A stretch of 24,366 nt of DNA from CAYFUR01 sp964346275 (GTDB lineage: Bacteria; Sumerlaeota; Sumerlaeia; SLMS01). The notes beneath the pieces were generated by a model that saw nothing but the letters and a program-made list of their open reading frames with translations, made no database searches and had not been told where the DNA came from. The translations under genes and the position numbers were made by a program. This document shows positions 7,768-14,624 of this stretch, in pieces (within the stretch, counting starts at the first letter, position 1; each line of letters starts with the position of its first letter). The DNA lies in the NCBI GenBank assembly GCA_964346275.1, contig CAYFUR010000055.1, positions 1 to 24,366 of the forward strand, read 5' to 3'.

Positions 7768-10604
7768 CAGTTCAGATCGAGATCGGAATCGAGGTTTTCC
7801 TTGCTCGGCCCAGGATCCCGCCGGGGTTCCACCTCGACGGTTTCCCGGGCCGGGGCCTCGCGGTTAAAGGAGAAAGGTGTTTCGATTTCATCCTGATCAA
7901 GGCCGGTTTTTTTGGCCCGGGTGGGGGCGGCGGGTTTCGCCGGCTTTGATGGCGCTTGTTCTTGCAGTGCCGCGGGCGCCGACGGCTTTTCGGGACGCCG
8001 GCGCTGGGGATCCCCGCCGAGGCGTATATATGTTTCATCGATCACCTGCTTGATCTCCAGCGCCGATTGATAGCGTTCGCCAGGCGCCTTCTCCAGGCAT
8101 TTCATGATGATCTTGTTCACCACCTCGGGGATGGCGGGGCAGATGTCCCGCGGCGCAGTGGGCTGGACATTGACTTGCTGGTAGGAAATATCTCCGGAGA
8201 TGAAAGGGGGAGAGCCAATCAGTGACTCGTAGAGAATGATGCCTACGGCGTATATATCAGAGCGCGAATCGATGCGGCCGCCGTGGACCTGCTCAGGGCT
8301 CATATAGCGCGGCGTTCCGATCAAAGCGCCGGTCGGCGTAAAGGTCGCCTCCTCGATATGCACGATACCGAAGTCCGTGATTTTCACTTTTTGAGAGCTG
8401 GAAATCAGGATGTTGTCCGGCTTGATATCGCGGTGGATAATGCCTTTCTGGTGAGTCGCATCGAGCGCGTCGGAAAGCTGGCTGGTCCAGTCCAGCGTCT
8501 GGAGCACGTCGCCCATGGTAATGTCCACGGTTTCGGAAAATTTCTGCTCGATGATATCCCTCAACGAGAAGCCATCCACGTATTCCATGGCGATATACGA
8601 CTGGCCGAAGTTGTTGGAGATATTATAGTCGAGGATATTCACGATGTTCTGATGGTGGAGGGTCGCCGCGATGCGCGCTTCGCGGAAGAACCGGTCGATG
8701 GCCTTGCCGCTGGAGCTGAGGCCCTCGCGCAGAATCTTCATCGCCACCTCTTGATCCGTTTTCAGATCAAGAACCCTGTGGACAACGCCCATGCCGCCGG
8801 AACCGATCTTGTCGATATATTTATAGCGCCCGATGCTATGGTCGCCAATGAGTTCGCGCATCTTGGGATCGATCACGAAACCAACATTGTTTTCGTGCAT
8901 CTTCTCTTCGTATTCGGCGACTTTGGCCGAGATGTCGCGGAAATTCTCGTCGTATTCCTGGATCAGCTTCGCTGCGTCGAACGCTTCCTTGTATTGCGAG
9001 TCGTAGGAAAAGGCGACGCAGAGATCGTAGAGCTGCTCGAGGTCTTCCGGCTCGAGCACGGGGAGATCCCGGTAACGGGAAAGCGCCCCCGTGTAATCGC
9101 CGGCCTTGTAATTGGCGACGGCAAGACGGCGATTCGCCTTCATCTTGTATTCCGGCGCCTCGGCACAGCGGCGGTAATCCTGCATGGCGCGCTCGATGTT
9201 GCCCTGGTGGAGTTGCTCGTCTCCATGGATCAGCCGGACATCATAGTCGTCGGGATTTTCCAGCAGAAGCCGCTCGCAGGCCTGAATCAGGCGCTGGCTC
9301 ATGTCTGCCAGGCCGGAATCCACCTTGAGAGCCATTTGGGCGTAAGTCAGCGTGCGCCGCCAGTCCCGTTTTTCCGCGAAGAAGTTCGCCAGGAAACTGA
9401 GCTGCTTTGTGTTGATCTCGTGAAGCCGCGTGATCAGCAAATCGATGGGCTCGACCAGGCTTCGGTAATCCTCAAAGCCGAGTTCCAAAACGCGCAGATA
9501 ACGCTCGAAGGACTGGTCCCAGCGGCGGTTTTTCCAGTGAAGCTCCGCCATCTGGAGTTCCGTTTCGATTTCGATCAGTTGTTCGTTCTGCTCGGGCCGG
9601 CCTTCCATCAGCTCGCGGGACTCTCGGGCCAACTCGTCGTTTTCATTGATGAATTGAAGGATGAAAACGGCGGTATCGAGTTCGCCGCGTTTTTCCAAAA
9701 ACACCGTCATCTCGTTGAGGATCTGTTTCGCCTCTTCATCCAGGGGAATCTTGGAAAGATATTCGAAGGCGAGGCGGAAATCCTCCATGTGCATGAGCCG
9801 GCGCGAGAGATCTTTTGCCAGGCGGCGGTCGGAGGCGAGCTGCTCCGGCGTGAGCTGCCGCGCCCAGGTCAGCGCCTCGGAAACGCTGCCCCGGAGCAGG
9901 GAAATTCGCACCAGCTGGCGGAGGCATTTGAGGTAATTCTCATCCGAGCGGTCCTCCATGTCCTCGATGCGCCGCTGGAGGAACTCCATGTATTTTTCGA
10001 GGACAATGCGCTCGGGCTTTCCTTCTGAAAGGTAGGCTCGGAAGATCTCGTTCGCTCTTTGAATGAGGCCCAGGCGCTGATACAATTCAGCGAAGAAGAC
10101 GCCGACATAGCCTGACAGGCGGCGAAACTTTGCCACCGATTCGTAGTGATGGCAAAGCGGTTCCAGCTCGGTGAGGCCCAGTGCCATGGAACACCGGTAA
10201 TGCTGGATGGATTCCCGTTCCTCGCCCCGGATAAGCTGCAAGTCCGCCAGCGCCCGGTGAACATAGGGCGAATCCGGATATTCCGTGGTCAGCGACTGAA
10301 GCCGGTCGATACTGCGGGCCAGGCTCTTTTCGTCGAGTTGCTCGAAATGCTCAATGTTGGCGAGGATTTCCGTGCTTTGGCTGACCAGGTAGCCGATGGA
10401 GACAGCCTGCTGGACCTTGAGATCGCTGGGGAACAGCGAGGAGGCATGATCGTAGATCGATAGGGCTTTGCTGTCGAAGCGGCCGAGCTGGGCATAAGCC
10501 AGCGCAAGCTGATGGAGAATCTTCTCGTTGGACGGATAGCGCCGGAGCGACGCCTCGAGGGCAGTGGCCGTGCGTCGAAGAATTTCTTTTTGTGTCGGCG
10601 CCAT
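7767..10604 (-). CDS. Ser/Thr protein kinase with long N-terminal TPR region
   Basis: This is a 945-residue cytoplasmic protein. Residues 1-570 are helical and TPR-like (repeated helix pairs such as LHQLALAYAQLGRFD, 30-44, and ANRRLAVANYKAGDYTGAL, 490-508). Residues 592-863 form a complete Hanks-type kinase: glycine loop GSGGMG (601-606), ATP-binding K623, E642, catalytic loop HRDIKPDN (724-731) with D726, DFG (744-746) and SPE (769-771). All catalytic residues are present, so it should be active. The tail (864-945) is Pro/Lys/Glu-rich and likely disordered, and there is no transmembrane segment, unlike PknB. Most bacterial TPR-kinases put the kinase first; this order is reversed. ATG 10604 has GGTGG nine bases upstream. 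It is coupled to the TMTC-like gene downstream. The kinase call is secure; the substrate is unknown. Confidence 0.95.
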   Translation of the reverse strand: MAPTQKEILRRTATALEASLRRYPSNEKILHQLALAYAQLGRFDSKALSIYDHASSLFPSDLKVQQAVSIGYLVSQSTEILANIEHFEQLDEKSLARSIDRLQSLTTEYPDSPYVHRALADLQLIRGEERESIQHYRCSMALGLTELEPLCHHYESVAKFRRLSGYVGVFFAELYQRLGLIQRANEIFRAYLSEGKPERIVLEKYMEFLQRRIEDMEDRSDENYLKCLRQLVRISLLRGSVSEALTWARQLTPEQLASDRRLAKDLSRRLMHMEDFRLAFEYLSKIPLDEEAKQILNEMTVFLEKRGELDTAVFILQFINENDELARESRELMEGRPEQNEQLIEIETELQMAELHWKNRRWDQSFERYLRVLELGFEDYRSLVEPIDLLITRLHEINTKQLSFLANFFAEKRDWRRTLTYAQMALKVDSGLADMSQRLIQACERLLLENPDDYDVRLIHGDEQLHQGNIERAMQDYRRCAEAPEYKMKANRRLAVANYKAGDYTGALSRYRDLPVLEPEDLEQLYDLCVAFSYDSQYKEAFDAAKLIQEYDENFRDISAKVAEYEEKMHENNVGFVIDPKMRELIGDHSIGRYKYIDKIGSGGMGVVHRVLDLKTDQEVAMKILREGLSSSGKAIDRFFREARIAATLHHQNIVNILDYNISNNFGQSYIAMEYVDGFSLRDIIEQKFSETVDITMGDVLQTLDWTSQLSDALDATHQKGIIHRDIKPDNILISSSQKVKITDFGIVHIEEATFTPTGALIGTPRYMSPEQVHGGRIDSRSDIYAVGIILYESLIGSPPFISGDISYQQVNVQPTAPRDICPAIPEVVNKIIMKCLEKAPGERYQSALEIKQVIDETYIRLGGDPQRRRPEKPSAPAALQEQAPSKPAKPAAPTRAKKTGLDQDEIETPFSFNREAPARETVEVEPRRDPGPSKENLDSDLDLN

Positions 10605-10740
10605 CGGAAAATTCCACCAGGATCCCGCATGAGATTCGAAGGGGATATATGGGGGACCTGCAAGGGTTTAGGCAAATGATTTTCCCTTCTTTGTCGCGGG
10701 GAGGATTTCCTGGTTTCCGGCGGCAACGGAGCGCCTGAAT

Positions 10741-11180
10741 GGGCTCAAGAAAGTTTTCCACAGAGGCTGTGGAAAGTTTTTCCTCCGGCCCCGACAAGAA
10801 ATTCTGTAATCCCTCTCTTTTCAATTGTTTAAATCCCAAAATCCCGGAAGAATCCTCGGGCTTCTTCTGTGAACAAACTCTGTGAATGAGTTTTGGGCCA
10901 TTTTGGAACTGGAACGGAATGTAACCTCGCTGAATCCAGAATTCCCAGGCAGTTCTTCACAATTCACAGGTCTTCCAGAACCAGAATGCCACAAAGCTGT
11001 CATCCGGCTGCCTTTCTTCTGTTTTCCCCATGCTCCACAGCCCTGTTCACATATCCATCCGGAGTTCATTCACGGCGCAATCCCCCGCCGTCTGGCGCCG
11101 GGAAGGGGTTTTCCCACTTTCCACAGCCCTTATTATTAGGATTATGAGTACTTATAAGAAGTCTTTTTTACTCCTCTTAT
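10741..11180. other. oriC: Candidate replication origin (oriC): DnaA-box cluster in non-coding DNA
   Basis: The 666-base stretch between the kinase and trpE holds no convincing gene. Within it, exact matches to TTNTNCACA occur at 10754-10762 (+, TTTTCCACA), 10868-10876 (-, TTGTTCACA) and 10953-10961 (+, TTCTTCACA). One-mismatch boxes lie at 10768-10776 (-), 10881-10889 (-), 11031-11039 (+), 11043-11051 (+) and 11117-11125 (+), with a weaker one at 10960-10968. Chance predicts about 0.05 exact matches in 400 bp on two strands. AT-rich stretches at 10813-10845 and 11130-11175 could unwind. Genes to the left run leftward for 8 kb, as leading-strand genes leaving an origin would. No dnaA, dnaN or gyrB is in the window. 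The alternative is a DnaA-regulated or DnaA-titrating site. Confidence 0.5.
11117..11160 (+). other. Possible DnaA-box / GC block / DnaA-trio unwinding element
   Basis: The last DnaA box (CTTTCCACA, 11117-11125) is followed by GCCC (11126-11129), then TTATTATTA (11130-11138) and AT-rich DNA to about 11175. Read 3'-5' on the opposite strand, the repeat is AAT-AAT-AAT, fitting the DnaA-trio consensus 3'-[G/A]A[T/A]-5' described for bacterial origins, where a box, a GC cluster and the trios are ordered in just this way. The spacing and orientation match; function is inferred. Confidence 0.45.
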
Positions 11181-11212
11181 GGGCCGCGGTTCCGGCACCG
11201 TGGCGGGAAAGG

Positions 11213-11240
11213 AAAAAGCCGCCGGAAAGTATCCGGCGGC
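11213..11240 (-). terminator. Rho-independent terminator of trpE
   Basis: A perfect 8-bp stem (GCCGCCGG at 11218-11225 with CCGGCGGC at 11233-11240) with a 7-base loop is followed, on the minus strand, by five T residues (11217-11213). It starts about 30 bases after the trpE stop, so it ends trpE transcription before it can enter the DnaA-box region. Confidence 0.9.
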
Positions 11241-11270
11241 CGCGCGTCCGAAAAGTCTGTGAGTTGAGTT

Positions 11271-12863
11271 TCACTCGAGACCCTGCTCGGCCATATCCAC
11301 CGCTTTCAGCATGCCTCGCGCTTTGTTCACGCATTCCTGGTATTCACTCTCTGGAACACTGTCTGCCACGATTCCGGCTCCCGCCTGAACAAAGACCGTG
11401 TCTTCTTTGATCACGGCGGTGCGGATCGTGATGCACGAATCCATGTTTCCATCGAAGGAAAGATAGACGACGGCCCCGCCATAGGGGCCGCGGCGGTTGT
11501 GTTCCAGTTCATCGATGATTTCCATGGCGCGGATCTTTGGCGCACCGCTCAGCGTGCCCGCGGGAAACGTCGCCCCGATTACGTCGAAGGCGTCCTTGCC
11601 TTCGCGCAGCTCGCCGGTGACGTTGCTGACGATGTGCATGACGTGGCTGTAACGCTCGATGACCATGAAGTCGTCGACTTCCACAGTCTGGTAGCGGCAA
11701 ACGCGGCCGATGTCGTTCCGGCCGAGATCAACCAGCATGACGTGTTCGGCGCGTTCCTTCTCGTCGGCCAGGAGTTCGTTTTCCAGCTCGATGTCTCGCG
11801 TGTGGGTTTCGCCGCGAGGCCGCGTTCCCGCAATGGGCCGGACGGTGACACGGTCGTTTTGGAGTTTGCAGAGGATTTCCGGCGAGGATCCGGCCACCTG
11901 GAGGTCTGGGCCGCATTTGAGATAAAACATGTAGGGAGACGGGTTCACGGCCCTGAGAGCGCGGTAGACGTCGAAGGGTGGGCAATTGATCTTCGCGGCG
12001 AAGCGCTGGCTCAGGACCACCTGGAAAATATCGCCGGCGGCGATGTATTCTTTCGCCTTTTCCACGATGCTCTTGAATTCTTCCTTCTCGAAGTTGGATT
12101 CGACGGGAACGCTGACGCCAAAAGTCTCCTGGGAGCGACGAGCCTGCTCCTGCCCTTCGTCTGATTCGCGGTCGAGGTGGGCCTGGGTGGCCTTGGAGGG
12201 CTTGCCGTTCTTCGTTCGCGTCGCCAGGCGGGGATGCTCGGAAAGCGTGTCCACGGGAAGGCGCACGCCGAGCTGGCCTTTCAGGTAACCGAGCTTCATC
12301 ACCGCCCGCGTGTAGGCCTCTTCCAGGTTTGCGTCCGCATCAACATGGGCATTCACGATGAGAATCATGCGGTGCTTGACGTGATCGAAAGCGATCAGGG
12401 ACTCGGCGATCATGATCACGCAGTCGGGAAGCTGGAGATCGTCGGGGCAGCTGTCGGGGATGTTTTCGTAATAGCGGACGGTGTCGTAGGCCATATAGCC
12501 CACCGCGCCCCCGAAAAAGGGGGGCAGATCCGGGTTGAGCACCGGCTGATAGCGCGACAGGAGGTAGCGCATGGTTTCCACGGGAGTTTCCCGTGGCATG
12601 AGACGTTCGCGCTCGGCGACGATTTCCTGCTCTTCGCCGCGGACCCGCAAGATTACCGCTGGATCGCAGCCGAGAAACGAGAAGCGGCCGAGCTGCTCGC
12701 CCTGCTCGACCGATTCGAGCAGGAAAGCGTGGTCACTGATGGCGTCGAGTTTCTTGAAAACGGAGACGGGAGTCTCCATATCAGCCAGAAGTTCGCGATA
12801 GACAGGCACGACGTTTCCCTGTTTCGCGAGTTCCTTGAATTCTTCAAATGTTGGTTTCAGCAT
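11271..12863 (-). CDS. trpE: Anthranilate synthase component I
   Basis: This 530-residue cytoplasmic enzyme converts chorismate and ammonia (supplied by the TrpG glutaminase) to anthranilate, the first committed step of tryptophan synthesis. The N-terminal domain holds the tryptophan feedback motif LLES (residues 48-51, within FLLESVEQGEQLGRFSF), which separates TrpE from PabB. The chorismate-binding domain is intact: IFQVVLSQRF, the ATFPAGTLSGAPKIRAMEII segment, and VQAGAGIVADSVPESEYQEC near the end. A Lys/Glu/Gln-rich insert sits between the domains. ATG 12863 is favoured because AAAGG lies seven bases upstream; the GTG/ATG choices further up add a basic, non-conserved tail. trpG, trpD and trpC are not adjacent, and no Trp-rich leader peptide (attenuator) was seen upstream. 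Confidence 0.96.
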   Translation of the reverse strand: MLKPTFEEFKELAKQGNVVPVYRELLADMETPVSVFKKLDAISDHAFLLESVEQGEQLGRFSFLGCDPAVILRVRGEEQEIVAERERLMPRETPVETMRYLLSRYQPVLNPDLPPFFGGAVGYMAYDTVRYYENIPDSCPDDLQLPDCVIMIAESLIAFDHVKHRMILIVNAHVDADANLEEAYTRAVMKLGYLKGQLGVRLPVDTLSEHPRLATRTKNGKPSKATQAHLDRESDEGQEQARRSQETFGVSVPVESNFEKEEFKSIVEKAKEYIAAGDIFQVVLSQRFAAKINCPPFDVYRALRAVNPSPYMFYLKCGPDLQVAGSSPEILCKLQNDRVTVRPIAGTRPRGETHTRDIELENELLADEKERAEHVMLVDLGRNDIGRVCRYQTVEVDDFMVIERYSHVMHIVSNVTGELREGKDAFDVIGATFPAGTLSGAPKIRAMEIIDELEHNRRGPYGGAVVYLSFDGNMDSCITIRTAVIKEDTVFVQAGAGIVADSVPESEYQECVNKARGMLKAVDMAEQGLE

Positions 12864-13270
12864 CGGAGAACCTTTCTTCCGGGAGGGGGCGCGAGGCATT
12901 GTGCCTCAGAGTTTTCGCACCAGACAATAAGCGAAGAAAAAACGAATTTTCAGGCTGTTTTTCGCCATCGGCGCCAGCGCTTTGTGGAAGAAAGAGGAAA
13001 CAAATTCACGGAAAAAACCTTCCCGATTGGAGAAATCAGTTCGGCGAAGCCAATAAGGATTGCCCGGGATTCACCGCAAGCCAAAAGGCATTTGCGGGAA
13101 GTGCCCCGTTTCCTTCTCGGACCAGGCCTGCTTTCCCCATTTGACCGGCCTCCCCGGCGAGCGGTATGGTCCTTGCCCCGGGGAAGAACGAGGGAGAATT
13201 CTCCCGCCCTGCCGGTTACCGGGCCGGTGTCCTTTACCGGAAATCCGCTGGAAAGCTCAGCCCAGATCCC
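12864..13270. promoter_or_regulatory. Divergent trpE/ribBA intergenic region with palindromes in the ribBA leader
   Basis: This 407-base gap must hold promoters for both genes, though I cannot place convincing -35/-10 boxes. On the ribBA side it has a perfect 14-base palindrome GGGAGAATTCTCCC (13192-13205), an 11-base inverted repeat CCGGTTACCGG (13212-13222), and another CCGGT...ACCGG pair (13224-13228 with 13236-13240). These could be an operator or a folded leader. The conserved blocks of the FMN (RFN) riboswitch that often precedes riboflavin genes are not present. Confidence 0.45.
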
Positions 13271-14602
13271 ATGCCGGATAAGTCCTCTCAGAAGAAATCT
13301 CCCATGCGATGCACGGTCGAGGAAGCCATTGAAGACATCCGCCGCGGCCGCATGGTGATCGTCGTTGATGATGAACAGCGCGAAAACGAGGGCGACTTTG
13401 TTCTCGCCGCCACCCACATCGATCCCGACAAAGTCAATTTCCTGCTCCGCAAAGCCCGGGGGATGATTTGCGTTCCCATGACGCGCCAGCGCCGCGCTGA
13501 GTTGGAACTCTTTCCCATGGTGGAACACAACACCGAGCACCACGGCACGAATTTTACCGTGATGGTGGACGCAGCTGGCGTTTCCACAGGGATTTCCGCG
13601 AGCGACCGGTCGTTGACGATCAAAACCCTGGCGGATTCGGGCACACGGCCGAAAGACCTTCTTCGCCCGGGGCATATCAATCCGCTCATTGCCCGCGATG
13701 GAGGGGTGCTGATTCGCGCCGGACACACGGAAGCGGCGGTGGACCTGGCCAAGCTCGCCGGTCTCCCGCCCATTGGCGTGATCTGCGAGATCTTGAATGA
13801 AGATGGCTCCATGGCCCGCATGCCCGACCTGGAGGCCATCGCCGAAGAGCACCAGGTCAAAATCCTCACGATCGAGGATCTCATCGCTTACCGGATCGAG
13901 AACGAACATCTCGTGCGCCGCGTGGTCACCTCGCGGATTCCAAATCCTTACGGCAATTGGAAGCTTCATCTTTACGAAAACATCATGAATGGTGAAGATC
14001 ACTCCGTTCTCGTCATGGGGGAACCGGAAAAGCAGGAATCCGCGCTGGTGCGCGTGCACTCGCGCTGCTTCACCGGGGATACGTTTTTCAGCATGCGCTG
14101 CGACTGCGGCCCCCAGTTGATGGCCTCCATGGAGCGCATCGCGGAAGAGGGCCACGGCGTGATTGTCTATCTGAACCAGGAGGGGCGGGGCATTGGCCTG
14201 CGGGCCAAGCTGGAGGCCTATAACCTCCAGGATGAAGGCATGGATACCGTGGAAGCGAATATTCACCTGGGCTTTAAATCGGACCAGCGTGAATACGGCA
14301 TCGGATGCCAGATCCTGGCGGATCTGGGACTGAAGAAGCTGCGCCTGCTGACCAACAACCCGCGAAAGATTTTTGGCATCCGCGGCTTTGGCCTGGAGGT
14401 GATTGCGCGGGAACCCCTGGAAGTCGGCATGCACAAGGATAATGAGAAGTACCTCCGCACGAAGGCGGAAAAGATGGGACACCTGTTCGAATACTTTGCC
14501 CACGAAGCGCCGATGCACAATCTGGTCAATGACGAACAAGGGGAACATGTCGTGCCGCCATCGGAGAAAAAACGCCCCGGCGAATCTTCCTCGTTAAGAT
14601 AG
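13271..14602 (+). CDS. ribBA: Bifunctional DHBP synthase / GTP cyclohydrolase II
   Basis: This 443-residue cytoplasmic enzyme feeds both branches of riboflavin synthesis. The RibB half (about 12-210) makes 3,4-dihydroxy-2-butanone 4-phosphate from ribulose 5-phosphate and keeps DDEQRENEGD (33-42) and H152 in RAGHTEAA. The RibA half (about 215-415) opens GTP and keeps the zinc cysteines C266, C277 and C279 (HSRCFTGD...RCDCGPQL) plus NQEGRGIGL (302-310). The C-terminal 25 residues are a variable polar tail. The start is uncertain: ATG 13271 and ATG 13304 are both possible, and neither has a strong ribosome site; the family core begins near MRCTVEEA (13304). Other rib genes are absent. Its end lies 22 bp from the convergent GH31 gene. 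Confidence 0.96.
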   Translation: MPDKSSQKKSPMRCTVEEAIEDIRRGRMVIVVDDEQRENEGDFVLAATHIDPDKVNFLLRKARGMICVPMTRQRRAELELFPMVEHNTEHHGTNFTVMVDAAGVSTGISASDRSLTIKTLADSGTRPKDLLRPGHINPLIARDGGVLIRAGHTEAAVDLAKLAGLPPIGVICEILNEDGSMARMPDLEAIAEEHQVKILTIEDLIAYRIENEHLVRRVVTSRIPNPYGNWKLHLYENIMNGEDHSVLVMGEPEKQESALVRVHSRCFTGDTFFSMRCDCGPQLMASMERIAEEGHGVIVYLNQEGRGIGLRAKLEAYNLQDEGMDTVEANIHLGFKSDQREYGIGCQILADLGLKKLRLLTNNPRKIFGIRGFGLEVIAREPLEVGMHKDNEKYLRTKAEKMGHLFEYFAHEAPMHNLVNDEQGEHVVPPSEKKRPGESSSLR

Positions 14603-14624
14603 ACAGCATATTCCGCCGAAGTGA

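Noticed and set aside
8283..10028. Long plus-strand open frame (581 codons) opposite the TPR-kinase; similar ones lie opposite bshA, thyX and GH31.
   Set aside because: Same reason: each is antisense to a gene with intact conserved motifs and shows no domain of its own.
11144..11410. Short plus-strand frame beginning MSTYKKSFLLLLWAAVPAP, resembling a signal peptide.
   Set aside because: It runs through the trpE terminator and then antisense into trpE, has no convincing ribosome site, and its later residues look like translated GC-rich antisense.
12900..13270. FMN (RFN) riboswitch upstream of ribBA.
   Set aside because: The conserved RFN blocks (AGGGT, GAAATTCCC, ACCGGCGGT-like) are not found in order.
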